Assembly (NCBI GenBank): GCA_008828725.1
Contig: MEHQ01002961.1
Location: 112,259 to 176,258 of the forward strand
DNA: 64,000 nt
Direction of reading: 5' to 3'
Origin: Saccharina japonica
Lineage: Eukaryota > Sar > Phaeophyceae > Laminariales > Laminariaceae
Shown: piece after piece, positions 53,513 through 63,769 of the stretch
How positions within the stretch are numbered: position 1 is the first letter of the stretch
Layout: each line of letters opens with the position of its first letter
Notes under the pieces: generated by a model
The model's input: only the letters and a program-made list of their open reading frames with translations
Databases searched by the model: none
Told to the model about the DNA's origin: nothing
Position numbers and translations under genes: made by a program

Positions 53513-53756
53513 TACATAGTGCTCCCATTGCTGTCTCAGGAAGTGGCCACACCAGAAATTAAATAAACTCATTGAAGCTGTCATCCATATGCAAGTCCGC
53601 CTCACAAGCGGTTCTTAGTAGGATGCAGCTCACCCTTCATGCGACTCGCCCAACACCTCACGGCGCTTCGCGCTTGGTGCAAGCAATGTCTTGTCTGGTC
53701 GGTGAAAACCAGACATGCTCCGTCCCGGCATTGTAGGGGTGCGAGGGTCTGTGTGT
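53513..53756 (-). repeat. R2 repeat (minus), longer form, copy B
   Basis: Extends further than copy A: GTGCTCCCATTGCTGTCTCA, GGAAGTGGCCACACCAGAAA, CATATGCAAGTCCGCCTCAC, then the shared CGACTCGCCCAACACCTCAC. Ends at GGGTGCGAGGGTCT, where an R1 head begins. Confidence 0.75.
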
Positions 53757-53826
53757 GTGTGTGTGTTCTTCACATTAAACCTTCCTTTCTACCCGTCGAC
53801 ATCCAGCACACCCAGTGTCCGTGCCC
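53757..53826 (+). repeat. R1 head fragment replacing the R2 head, copy B
   Basis: GTGTGTGTGTGTGTTCTTCA, CCGTCGACATCCAGCACACC, CAGTGTCCGTGCC runs straight into a C-run. Copy A has R2 sequence here instead. Confidence 0.7.
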
Positions 53827-55107
53827 CCCCCCCCCCTTACCGCGCTGTAGCGGGATGGGAATTGTGAGTGGGTGGCATATTAATAGTAGTTTAGTTTAGT
53901 TTTTATGATCGTTTTTTCACGGCCACGGCTGTATTTGGCACTACGTTTAGACGTTAGTAAAATAAGGTTGGCGCGGCATTGGGCTGCTCGTGCAGAGTTG
54001 TACGGGTGCAAAGGTTTATGGTCATACGACTACTTTACCTCTCTATCCGGAAGTGTAAGAAGCTTTTGGGTATCCATAGTAATGACCAAAACGCTCCTTG
54101 CATGTCCGAACCGAGTTGAAGTGATCGCCAGCGGTGGTAGTCGTTGGGCCAACCCATATGGTGCGGAGGAAGAAGGGGTTTCTCATGTCATGCATGGCCG
54201 TGGGGGGGGGGGGGGGGGGGGGGGGGGTAGGAGCACCATTTTTGTAGGATACTACGTATGCGCTTGAAGCTTTGGTGGTCGATTGGGCATTTATCTTGGC
54301 ATCAAGGTATTCATTTGTCTCGAGTTCGATGAGATACCGATGAACGGAATATCGAATCGAAGTTCCGATATTTTGATATATCGAAACCATCGATGCGATA
54401 TCGATATGTGATATTGGTGGACGCAAACTCGAACCGATTTATTATACGGTTTTCGGTAGTCGATACATACGTGTAATGTTTTCGTTCAGTGCATATTCTA
54501 TCGGCATGTAAAATACGGAGGCGGGGGATTGAGGACAAAACGCGTGCGATACGATGTATCGAAAGTTTGATATTTCGATATATCATATATCGAAATTCAG
54601 TTCGATATATTTCGATATATATATATCGAAATTCAGTTCGAAGTATTTCGGTACATCAGAACTTTCGATACATTATCCAACACTATATATATGACATACT
54701 ATACATGTAGTATATAGTCATGGTGTTGCACGCGATCGCTGTTGTATTGTTTTTTTTGTGAAATGCGGCCAAATATTATACATACATGTGTCGCTTTGCT
54801 CTTTTACATAAATAGGTATATAGGTATTTCTATATTTAGTACTTTCTTCGTCGAAGCTCGCGAGTGTCAAAAAAATAACATCTTGAGCTTTTTGTTTCTT
54901 GTTTTTGCGTTTTTTGTAGGGAAGGGAGGATGACGTTCAACCGCCACAAAATCTGTATTTTGGTTGATTTCGAGAGCGTACGTACAAACTTTTTTTTTTT
55001 TTTTTTCCATGTCCGGTGGTGGCATATACTCGTGCTCGAAGGAAATTTCCGAGAAGAAAATTCCAGAGGCAGGCGGGCGGGCGGCAGCGCGAGTCCATGG
55101 GCGTTAC

Positions 55108-55279
55108 AGTACAGGATACCTCGTAAGAAACAGGCTAATAAAGAAAGCGAGGCTGAGGTTTAAGGGACAACAAGAAATTCGAGAGTCGTTATCTTGAAAT
55201 TAGTGTAGAAAGCACCCCGTCTCAAACAAGAAATCCAGTCTGGACCAGATTTCCTGTTTCTTATTAGCTGTCCTGTACT
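55108..55279. mobile_element. M3 MITE, copy B
   Basis: Counterpart of 36261-36432. Confidence 0.8.
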
Positions 55280-55526
55280 GTATGACCGCACCTTTTTTTT
55301 TTTAAGGTCGTAGGCCATATTGTAGGCGCAAGTAGGTACTTTCCGGTGTGAGGCTGACGCCCGACTGTTTCCTTCGTGGCTTTGACGAAGAAAAATTGTG
55401 ATGGGGATAACGGTGCGAGACGGCGTAGCTGCTGCTGTTTTCCGTGCTCTCGTGTCTCTTCTTCATCTTTCCCCCCTGATGCCTCGCGAGTTTTCAACGG
55501 CTACACAGCAAAAGTAGGCGTTATGC

Positions 55527-55675
55527 GGGGGGGGGGGGGGGGGGGTGCTTCATTTTCATGAATGGCCGTAGTCGTATATTTGACGATAGACCCTCGCATC
55601 CCTATAATGCCCGGACGGAGCATGCCGAGTTTTCATCGACCAGGCAGACATCGCTACGGGGGGGGGGGGGTGGTT
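55527..55675 (+). repeat. R2 fragment with two poly(G) runs
   Basis: A G-run starts at the exact end of copy B, then GTGCTTCATTTTCATGAATG, GGCCGTAGTCGTATATTTGA, CGAGTTTTCATCGACCAGGC and a second G-run at about 55659-55670. Confidence 0.7.
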
Positions 55676-55799
55676 ACATCTCACCCGTGGGAAGGTCGAT
55701 ATCTCTATATATAGTTCGTAGCAGGGGAACGAGGGCTAGCAATGTTGTTGATGTTGTCGCAGTTAGCGATGCCGTTGCTGTTGTTGTCACGTTTCGTTT

Positions 55800-56375
55800 A
55801 CTCTTTTGGATGCTACGATTACGTACTCGGGAGTACGATACTTTATGCGGCCCGTGGGCGCGTTGTTTTTTTTTTGTTTTTTTTCGCTGGCACAGCAATA
55901 GCATATACATATATACATTCATGTATATCTTCATGCCACGTTGATCGCAAAACGAGTGAGATGAGGTTGTTGGGTTTTTTTTCTGGCGTCTATTTAGTCT
56001 CTGGTGTTTGCTTCCACTCGGGGTATCTACACTATTAATAGTTTTTTTACGGCCTTCGGGGGCTGGTTTAGTTTTCCCAGCACGGCCATAGTATATATAT
56101 TTAGCAGGATCGAAAATGAGCAATTATCTTGCTCTTGCTTTTCTTCCATTATATCTGAGGGGTGCGAGTACACTAGCTTTATACGGCCCGCGGCCGATGT
56201 ACACGTTCGCCAGCACAGCAATAGTATATATATACAGCAGGTTTGATCGAATACAAGCGCCTTTTTTTTTTCCTTCACATCTTCGCTCTCATGCATATTA
56301 CGCTGCTCGGGGTACACTATTTGTTACGGTCCGCGAGCGTTAGTTGAGTTTTATCGACGCAGCAGTAGCGGTATA
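55800..56375. repeat. Four diverged ~130-bp tandem units
   Basis: Each unit has a CTCGGGGTACACTA-like start, a TTTACGGCCCGCGGGC-like centre and CCAGCACAGCAATAGTATAT at its end. Divergence is high, so the array is old. Confidence 0.6.
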
Positions 56376-56395
56376 TATTGCCTCCGGTTGTCATC

Positions 56396-56472
56396 ACGGG
56401 TCGGGTCGGGTCGCGTCAGGTTGGGTCGCGTCGGGTCCGGTCCGGTCCGGTCGGGTCGGGTCGGGTCGGGCC
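56396..56472. repeat. (GGGTC)n pentamer minisatellite
   Basis: About 14 units with variants GGTCC, GGTTG and GCGTC. Reads VGSR/GRVG in an open frame (56378-56680) that is not protein-like beyond the repeat. Confidence 0.85.
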
Positions 56473-56842
56473 GGAATCTCTGAGTGTTAATTTTTTTACC
56501 GAGGATTCATTATTCGTTTGGCCTCTGGATATATCAGGGATAGCGGTGATCACGTACCTGGTTTTTAGCATTGGCTGTGGCGACCTTTACGAGGCAGGGG
56601 TACTATTAGGTTTTAGCGGGGAAAGCAGGAGGGGCGAACACGCTGAACGGCAGAGAGCTTGGACGGTCGCAGCGATGTAAAATAGTAGTCAGGAAAGCGG
56701 AGGGCTCCTGCTTCACCGCAAGGAGTTGGTGAAGAGGAAATTGGCATATGTGTGTGCACACCCCGAGTATATTAACCCGTTTCTAACTGCAGCCACGTTT
56801 TTCGGCGAAACAACTCTTGGGACTTTTGTGTTGTACCTATAG

Positions 56843-57035
56843 TAGTGACCCCTCTATAGTGCCGGTAGCGGTCCCTCCATAGTGCCGGTTGCCCGCTGTA
56901 GTGCCTGTGGAATCGTTGAAGACAGACGGGATTGACCAGTGTGGCAGGGTGCGGAGTAGTGCCGGTTTCCGCTATAGTGCCGATATTGTTGCCTAGCGCA
57001 TGCATACCCGGCACTATATAGGGACCACTACTGCT
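56843..57035. mobile_element. M10 element, complete (~193 bp)
   Basis: AGTGACCCCTCTATAGTGCC at the left and its inverse GGCACTATATAGGGACCACT at the right, with GTCCCTCCATAGTGCCGG repeated inside. The site filled by M2 in the 10.1-kb copy is intact here (GGGATTGACCAGTGTGG). Confidence 0.65.
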
Positions 57036-57412
57036 GTATTTGTTTTTTCAAGGAGTGGCAGGGAGGATCAATGCATACAGTAGTAAAAAAAACAAAACGT
57101 TTTTTTTTTCCGCACATGCGTGCGATCGTTTCCTTGACGCTCGTTTCCTCGCCAAACGGAGAGAGGGTACCCCCAAACGTTGAAGGGTACATTTTTTTCG
57201 GGAAGCCCCCGTGAAAATGAACTACTGTTTTTTTTCAAGCAGTGACAGGAAGGATCAATGCATCCAGTACAGCAAAATATATGTTTTTGTTTTTTCACAC
57301 ATATTACGCGTGCGATCATTTCCTCGACGCTTGTTTTCTCGCCAGACGGAGAGAGGGTGCCCCAAAAGTTGGAACGGTACATACTTTCCTCGGGTAAAAG
57401 CCCTCGTGACCC
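57036..57412. repeat. ~190-bp direct duplication
   Basis: Two units (about 57025-57217 and 57218-57412) share TTTTTTCAAGSAGTGRCAGG, AGGATCAATGCATMCAGTA, GTGCGATCRTTTCCT and CGGAGAGAGGGTRCCCC. Divergence around 15-20 percent by eye. Function unknown. Confidence 0.7.
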
Positions 57413-57461
57413 AAAAAAAACAACTTTTTCCAAAAAACAATATACACCCCTGTTCGGCACT

Positions 57462-57665
57462 TTTTTTTTCTCTTTTTTTTTGTCCATCCCATTTATTATC
57501 TTCGCCCTTCCTTTCTCTCTCCTTCCTAGTCGTAACTCAGATCCGGGGTCACAAAGTAGGCTCCTCTCCCTCCTCCCCCACTACGGTTCATGCCTTGCAT
57601 TTTTATCGCGAGAAGATTTCAGCCCTTTCTTCCCTCGTCAACTGTCGTCGAATTGTGCTGACTGG
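57462..57665 (-). mobile_element. S1 SINE (minus), 5'-truncated
   Basis: T-rich tail, GTCCATCCCATTTATTATCT, TCGTAACTCAGATCCGGGGT, TTTATCGCGAGAAGATTTCA, GTCGTCGAATTGTGCTGAC. No tRNA head. Uninterrupted body useful for comparison with 14.6 kb. Confidence 0.82.
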
Positions 57666-57867
57666 CAATAGCTATAACCTTATCCTCCTTTGTGGGGGAA
57701 CAAAAAAAACTCGAGCACTGAAAAAACGATGGCAGCCCAAAATCCCAAACGGCCTTTCCCGTCGTGGACAGCCCTGCCCGAGCGCTGAATAAACGGTGGC
57801 ACCCCAATTCAAAGCGCTGTTGATGCAGCCTACGATATGGGCCCACCTTCAGTTTTGTGAGATTCCT

Positions 57868-57958
57868 TTAATGACCCCTAAAAAACCGGTTCCTCGATTT
57901 TGGGGACAAACTACTTGAAAATAGTGAGGGATAAGTTTTGCAGTTCTGAAAGGGTTAA
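57868..57958. mobile_element. M2b MITE
   Basis: TTTAATGACCCCTAAAAAAC to GTTCTGAAAGGGTTAA; TTAA clear only on the right. Confidence 0.65.
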
Positions 57959-58017
57959 CGGGCTCTTATTCTTATGTCTCTCCCGAAACCTGGCTTTTTT
58001 TTACGAAAATTTTGCGC

Positions 58018-58340
58018 GACTCATGCTACCTTAAGGTAGAGGTGAACCATATTTTTTTTTTTTTTGTCAAGGGTGGTAACTTGAGGAGCTCTATATATAC
58101 ATCACCCAAAAACTGATTTTGGGTGGAAAAATAAAAATTACACCCGATTGATGAACACTCCCAGAGGCATGCCAGAGGTGTACCATGACCGGAAAACCTG
58201 TTGTATCAAGCTACCGCATACCACGAACACAACACAATGACGAAAGTCCGACGATATTGGGTTAAGGAGCCTACTAATGGATCATTTACAAAACGTTTCC
58301 GCCGAAAAGTGCTACCCTATCTATCGTCGTAGCACGCGTC
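58018..58340. mobile_element. M5 element, long variant (~323 bp)
   Basis: GACTCATGCTACCTTAAGGT to ATCGTCGTAGCACGCGTC. Contains GAGGAGCTCTATATATACAT, CCCAAAAACTGATTTTGGG and GTCCGACGATATTGGGTTAA, all M5 motifs, with extra sequence in the middle. No TSD recognised. Confidence 0.6.
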
Positions 58341-58629
58341 ATACCAGGTACACCCTGCATACCACGGGAATTGGCATGCCAATTCCCCGTAAATTACCAT
58401 GGACCATACCGCGGTTCCTACTTCGTAAAAAAAAAAAAAAAAACCCGTCATTTGATTCGCCGTGGTTTTGTCTTTCTTGTGGTGCTTTTAACATTGTTTA
58501 TTCGGCATTGGTTAGTTTGATATAGTTGATTTACTATGCCCCGCCGTCATAGTCAGACACAAGCTCTAATGTGGTCATAGTCAAGACACGCAACTCGGCA
58601 AAGATACGACTATACATGGCAATGCAGTA

Positions 58630-58745
58630 AGGATGGTAGACAATTACTGCCGGGCAGTGCCATGTGTCATCGTACTGGTTTCGTGACCACAGAGCTTTTG
58701 TCGCTCTAGGATGAAGAATCGGCACACCGGCCCGGACACAGCAAT
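58630..58745 (-). repeat. R1 fragment
   Basis: TCGTACTGGTTTCGTGACCA and GGATGAAGAATCGGCACACC; head end missing. Confidence 0.5.
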
Positions 58746-58749
58746 AGTA

Positions 58750-59590
58750 GGCGTGGATCATGCATCATTCCGCCACCTGCTGCAGCTTGTTCAAACGTGA
58801 TCTTCGTGTAGTAGCTGCTCTCCAGGAAGAATATGTCGAATCGCTATTCAGAATGTGCACTTCGCAGCGTAACCAACCAGGCGTTGTTGTTTTTTTTTTG
58901 TGGGGGGGGGTGCGCTTAATTTAATCCTTCGGTGATTTTTCTTCTTTTCTTTCCCCCCCCGCACCACTGTCACCAGTCCACCCCCCCCCATATTTTCGTC
59001 TTTCTTTGTCCTTCAGAGATAATTCTCGTTTCGTAGGCGGATGGCGAGGACCCTGTTTTGTTTTGTTTTGTATTGCCTGCAGTACGAGAGCGTACCACTT
59101 TTTTCTAGATGTGGTCTGATTGGCTCAGGGTCAGACTCAGGGCTGCTCTGATTGGCTTAGCCTCAGGGTTAGGGTTATACGAAGTAGTTATATTCATCTC
59201 GTACACACTTGTGTATCTACCAGGTTCTGGAATATGTTAGTAAGCAACCTTCTTTGCCTGACGAATCCTATCATCGGGGCTAGCTAATCGGGGCGGGGCA
59301 CAGCAGTTGACGAACGCAGGAAGGAGACAGCAGACAGTGTTGATGTTGAGTGGCTTGTGGCTGGCGTATGCTGCCAGATAGAGGCCAAGTGCCGAACCGC
59401 GGTTAGGCTGGTTCTGTGATATGATGTAGATGCCTACGTACAGTACTTACGTACCAGCTGTGCTACTATCTTACCTCTGTACTCAGCTTATGTTACCTCA
59501 GCAGCGACATGTTATTCTACTACGGCTGTAAAGAAGTACTAATCACTGACAGACAGGGTAGCAAGCAGCAAGGTACCAGACCGACTTTTA
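58750..59590. other. Gene-free stretch
   Basis: Holds G/C-runs near 58905 and 58980, a duplicated GCTCTGATTGGCTTAG-like block (about 59113-59160) and a short TTAGGGTTA scrap at 59166-59177. Nothing else recognised. Confidence 0.4.
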
Positions 59591-59651
59591 CCGTGTAATA
59601 AGGACCTATGGTACACACAAAAACCTATAGATTTACCTACTTTTACTATTC

Positions 59652-59761
59652 TGGGGGACCATATTAAACACTAGTAAATAGGAACAAATATTTTTAGTAA
59701 AAATAGGTAATATATATTTGTTTTTGTGTGTGCTACAGGTCGTATTTACTATGGCCCCCCG
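59652..59761. mobile_element. M1 MITE
   Basis: TGGGGGACCATATTAAACAC to ATTTACTATGGCCCCCCG. An M1 half (GGACCTATGGTACACACAAA) precedes it from about 59600. Confidence 0.7.
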
Positions 59762-59794
59762 TACTAACAATATTTACTCCTGTTTACTAGTGTT

Positions 59795-59945
59795 TACTAC
59801 TCTGTGTCGTAGTTTTGTGACCACAGAACTGGTGCCTTTTTTAGAATGAAGAATCGGCACGGACACTGCTGGGTGTGCTGGATGTCGACGGGTAGAAAGA
59901 AAGGTTTAATGTGAAGAACACACACACATGCGTGATAGTAGACGT
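59795..59945 (-). repeat. R1 head (minus)
   Basis: CTGTGTCGTAGTTTTGTGAC, GAATGAAGAATCGGCACGGA, TGTCGACGGGTAGAAAGAAA, TTAATGTGAAGAACACACAC. Confidence 0.7.
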
Positions 59946-60059
59946 AGGACCTGCTTACACTTGTATATATAAATAAAAAAAACAAAAAAAAAACAATATG
60001 CTAGGACTCGTACCACAAACTACCGCGCCTTGCCTGCTGGAGGCTTTTTTTTGCCTGCC

Positions 60060-60428
60060 CTTTCCTTTAGTTCTTACTTAGTTTCCTTTTTTTTCTTGTT
60101 TGTTTTGTATTGTTTGCCACATCTCCTTCGGGGGAGGGGCACGTAACTTGTTTGTTCCGTGTTTTTCGATTCGCTTTTCCTTGTTTCTTTCGATTTATTT
60201 GTTGTTCTCCTCTTTCAGCGCGTGTGTGTCGTGTCTGTCGTACCCCGTACGATGGAACTTGGCGTTGCATTGTCTTCTCTGCTTCACTGCGCAACAATGT
60301 CGTTTCTCTGTGCCGTAGTTTTGCGACCACAGCTTGTACCTAATAAGATTGAAGAATCGGCACGGACACTATTGATACTGGGTGTGCTGGATGTCACGAC
60401 GGGTGGAAAAAGCGGTTTAATGTGGTGT
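60060..60428 (-). repeat. R1 repeat (minus), long tail, ended by M2
   Basis: T-rich tail from 60060, GTGTCGTGTCTGTCGTACCC, GTGCCGTAGTTTTGCGACCA, AGATTGAAGAATCGGCACGG and GGTTTAATGTGGTGTACC, where M2 follows. Confidence 0.65.
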
Positions 60429-60435
60429 ACCCCGT

Positions 60436-60532
60436 TTAACCCTTTTAGAACTGCAGTCCCGTTTTGGGGACAAACCACTCTAATTCTAAGTGATTTGTCC
60501 CCAAAACGGGACTGCAGTCCTATAAGGGTTAA
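60436..60532. mobile_element. M2a piggyBac-like MITE
   Basis: TTAACCCTTTTAGAACTGCA to GGACTGCAGTCCTATAAGGG, TTAA on both sides, near-perfect foldback. Confidence 0.82.
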
Positions 60533-60688
60533 GACCACGCCGTGACAAACCAAAAAAACGTGGTCTTATCGTTACTATGGTCTTATCTTTTATTACTGAC
60601 CATACTAATTACAGGTAGTTTTTTTCCTCGTGACTTAAGCCGATTTACTTGGTCTTATTTCTACTATGGCCTTAAACCGGATGGACTT

Positions 60689-60782
60689 GAAACCTTTTAG
60701 AACTGCAGCCCCGTTTTGGGGACAAACCACTCTAATTCTAAGTAATTTGTCCCCAAAACAGGACTCCAGTCCTATAAGGCTT
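60689..60782. mobile_element. M2a MITE, one end altered
   Basis: GAAACCTTTTAGAACTGCAG to CCAGTCCTATAAGGCTTAA. The left TTAA has become TGAA. Confidence 0.7.
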
Positions 60783-60825
60783 AAACCGGACGGTCTTACA
60801 ATGGGTACACCAATATCACTCTGTA

Positions 60826-61039
60826 ATTTGAAAAACGCACACACTGGACTGGGTGTGCTGGAATTTTAATGTGAAGGACACACACACCAGCAATCCCGAT
60901 ACGCCGAAAAAGAGAGTTGACCCTTTTAGGTCATTTGAAAAACGCACACACTGGACTGGGTGTGCTGGAATTTTAATGTGAAGGACGCACACACCAGCAA
61001 TCCCGATACGCCGAAAAAGAGAGTTGACCCTTTTAGGAC
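60826..61039. repeat. 107-bp tandem duplication of R1/M2 junction
   Basis: Two units with period 107 (60826 and 60933), each running ATTTGAAAAACGCACACACT, GGGTGTGCTGGAATTTTAAT, CAATCCCGATACGCCG and GAGAGTTGACCCTTTTAGG. The second unit continues into a complete M2a (61026-61118); the first stops after the first bases of M2. Confidence 0.85.
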
Positions 61040-61118
61040 TGCAGAACCGTTTTGGGGACAATCCACTCTAATTATAAGTAATTTGTCCCCAAAACGGGAC
61101 TCCAGTCCTATAGGGTTA
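61026..61118. mobile_element. M2a MITE
   Basis: TTGACCCTTTTAGGACTGCA to ACTCCAGTCCTATAGGGTTAA; left TTAA mutated to TTGA. Confidence 0.72.
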
Positions 61119-61554
61119 AAAACGAAAATAAACAAAAGAGAAACACATGGACCTAAAAAATAAAAATACAAATAAAAGGTCGTGCCCCCCCCCCCCCCCG
61201 CCTCCACCTCCGGAGCAAATGCGACAGACAAATACAAAACAAAATATACAATACACATCCTACATTTTGGTACACAACAAGGACAACAAAAGAGAATCGA
61301 AAGCACCACCAAGATCAGCAAGCAGGTGCGCCACCCACCCAGACAAGTAAGACGTGTGCCTTGCCTGACATTCGTGGCTGGTTCTTATCTGGTACCAGTA
61401 GTCAGGTAGCGGAGCAAAGCCAAGTAGCTGCTGTGGCTTGTTTCGGGGAAGCATGTACGAGTATATATATATAGCAGTTTTATAACCAAGCCTGGTTTGT
61501 CAACACGAGCGAGGTACAACAGCAGCAGCAGCAGTAGTGCATGGTTTTTGGGTC

Positions 61555-61830
61555 CAAGCGTGTTTGTGTTATTTCTCTCGTTCTACCCGTCGACATCCAG
61601 CACAGAGCGCACACAGTGTCCGCGCCGATTCTTCCTCCTAGAGAGACACAACAAGCTATGTGGCTACATAACCATGACACATATATACAATGCAGAGACA
61701 CTAACTACATCGTACTCTTAATAGTGCAGTAAACAGAGTAGACCGTGCAAGGCCATGTACGACAGGCACGACCTACACATGCTAGCAATCCAGATGCGTT
61801 GAAAGAGAAAAAACGAAAAAACGCGTTCAA
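61555..61830 (+). repeat. R1 repeat (plus), diverged
   Basis: CTACCCGTCGACATCCAGCA, CGCGCCGATTCTTCCTCCTA, GCAGTAAACAGAGTAGACCG, ATGCTAGCAATCCAGATGCG and an A-rich tail. Confidence 0.7.
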
Positions 61831-61889
61831 GCGCTATGATAGGTGATAGGTGGGCTCTGATTCCTCGTAATACGTACGAGTACAGTAGT

Positions 61890-62068
61890 AGTACAGGGCA
61901 CTTAATAAGACACAGGAATTCTGGCCCAGGCTGGATTTCTTATTTTGAGGATGGGTGCGCTCTACACTAACTTCATTCGGTATCTATAACGACTCCCGAA
62001 TTTCTTATGGTCCTTCAAATCTCAGCCCGCCGTTCTTGTATGTTGGTTTCTCATCAGGTGCCCTTTAC
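61890..62068. mobile_element. M3 MITE
   Basis: AGTACAGGGCACTTAATAAG to CTCATCAGGTGCCCTTTAC; interior CAGGCTGGATTTCTTATTTT and ACGACTCCCGAATTTCTTAT, reversed relative to 36261. Confidence 0.72.
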
Positions 62069-62294
62069 AGTAGTATGCAGTATCACGGGTGAACATATAT
62101 AGTAGTCAGAACCTAATGTGGTGTATAATAAGCAGAGGGGAATCCATGATTTTTGTGTGTGGTCATCATGACGACCGGTTCTGACCGTCTTATGCTGTAT
62201 CGAGCGGCCGCCTTACTCGTGCTGCCTTACGTCGTATACACCCCCCCCCCCACTACTTCTTGCTGTTGTATATACAACACGCGGCAGATGTTAA

Positions 62295-62412
62295 GAATCT
62301 CTTTTTTTTCTGGCCAGGCTGGAATTCTTATGTAAGGCAGGGTGTGTCCTACACTATCTTCAGTACAACAGAGGCCATGTTCTTATTTTCGTCTAAAAAT
62401 CCAGCCTGAAAT
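62295..62412. mobile_element. M3/M4-like internal fragment
   Basis: CCAGGCTGGAATTCTTATGT, GTGTCCTACACTATCTTCAG, AAAAATCCAGCCTGAAATTG. Termini absent. Confidence 0.5.
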
Positions 62413-62613
62413 TGTTAACGGCCGAGTTCTGAAGTGCTGTCGTCGCGTACTGCTGTACCGTATACCGTATACTCTAAGCAAAGCCTCGCCGGAAGAAAAC
62501 AAACATGTTTATAGTTTATACCAGGCATATACATAACATAACAACAGATGCGTCATTAAGGAATTATACCATACAATGGTTGCAATGCAAGGAGTCCTAC
62601 TGCTGTGGTATAC

Positions 62614-62790
62614 AGTACAGGACACCTATTAATAAGAAGAAACAGTCTAATAAGAAGTCCAGGCTGAGATTACGAGGAATATAAGAAATTCGGGAGCCCT
62701 TATCTTCAAATTAGTGTAGAAAGCACCCTCTCTCAGATAAGAAATCCAGCCTCGATCATATTTCCTGTTTCTTATTAGGGGTCCTGTACT
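62614..62790. mobile_element. M3 MITE (177 bp)
   Basis: AGTACAGGACACCTATTAAT to TTATTAGGGGTCCTGTACT; interior GGGAGCCCTTATCTTCAAAT and AAGAAATCCAGCCTCGATC. Confidence 0.8.
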
Positions 62791-62799
62791 ACTGTATGG

Positions 62800-63030
62800 C
62801 ATTGCATTGTCTGCTCCTATAATATGGGGTATGACCCTTTTTATGGAGGGTCATACCCCATTGGTCTGCTCTGCTTACCGCCGTGTGCAGCGTAATACCT
62901 CTGTCATAGTTTTGTGACCACATAATAACGGCTATCTTTCTGTAGGATGGAGAATTGGCACGGACGCTGGGTGTGCCGGATGTCGACGGGTAGAGAGGAC
63001 GGTCAATGTGAAGAACAAACACAAACACAC
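62800..63030 (-). repeat. R1 repeat (minus) with internal hairpin insertion
   Basis: GGCATTGCATTGTCTGCTC is followed by an inverted repeat (TATGGGGTATGACCCT ... AGGGTCATACCCCAT, about 62822-62862), then GGTCTGCTCTGCTTACCG, CATAGTTTTGTGACCACATA and GATGTCGACGGGTAGAGAGG. TCTGCTC stands on both sides of the hairpin, a possible TSD. Confidence 0.65.
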
Positions 63031-63214
63031 GGCACACGAGCTCAGCAACATGATGCTACTACCCACGCTGCTTGGACTCTCGCGCTGCTCGCAGACGATT
63101 TTTTTAGAATGACCTTGTAATAACACCAAAATATTTCCATTGCTTTTTTTGGTCGCTGCATCGAGGGATCCGAAAGCGGTTCAACCGTCATTCTGTCACC
63201 AGTGTGTTTGAAGC

Positions 63215-63308
63215 TTTGTGTGTGTTCTTCACATACTAAACCGTTATTCTACCCTTCGACATCCAGCACACCCAGTTAGTGTCCGCGTGCCGATTCTTCA
63301 ATCCTCTT
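63215..63308 (+). repeat. R1 head fragment
   Basis: GTGTGTGTTCTTCACATACT, CCTTCGACATCCAGCACACC, GTGCCGATTCTTCAATCCTC, cut by M1. Confidence 0.65.
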
Positions 63309-63312
63309 ATCC

Positions 63313-63411
63313 CGGGGGGCCATAGTAAATAGGGACCTACGATGAAACAAAAACCTATATATTTACCTATGTTTACTAACAATATTTGGTCCTATTTACT
63401 ATGGTTCTTCG
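63313..63411. mobile_element. M1 MITE
   Basis: CGGGGGGCCATAGTAAATAG to TTTACTATGGTTCTTCG; interior AAAACCTATATATTTACC. Confidence 0.72.
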
Positions 63412-63597
63412 TAACAAGAGAGATTGAAGCTCTGGGGTCACAACACTGCGACAAATACGGAGAAACTGCTACATTGCATTGCCGTTTGTCAGTTTGTCAG
63501 TACCAGCGCGCAAGGGATTTCACGGTATTAACCTGTGGGCTACGACGCTATGACACTCTAAACAAATGTGAGGGTCATCATGGGAAAAAAAAACAAA

Positions 63598-63700
63598 ATA
63601 GTGACCCCGGATCCGAGTTACGACTATTATAAAGAGGGAGATAGAAAAAAAAAGGGCGAATGTAATAAATCAAATGAATGGGATGGGAGAAAACAAAAAA
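63598..63700 (+). mobile_element. S1 SINE 3' end
   Basis: AGTGACCCCGGATCCGAGTT, ACGACTATTATAAAGAGGG, AAGGGCGAATGTAATAAATC and ATGGGATGGG, then A-rich. 5'-truncated. Confidence 0.65.
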
Positions 63701-63769
63701 AACTGGTACTATCCCGTCTCAATTGTACACAAGTTATTCCAGGAATATAACCATGGTGTCTGTATTCAC

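Larger units (their letters stand above)
36681..55526. repeat. Large tandem duplication, copy B (~18.85 kb)
   Basis: Collinear with copy A. Net length difference is 588 bp. Main contributors: +252 (M5 at 38.6 kb), about +48 (poly T), +396 (SINE-containing insertion at 45.3 kb), about -236 (two fewer M1 units) and about +113 (around the N gap), plus small indels. Between these changes the copies are nearly identical. Confidence 0.92.

Noticed and set aside
56378..56680. A 100-codon frame.
   Set aside because: Its first third is the GGGTC pentamer repeat and the rest has no recognisable domain.
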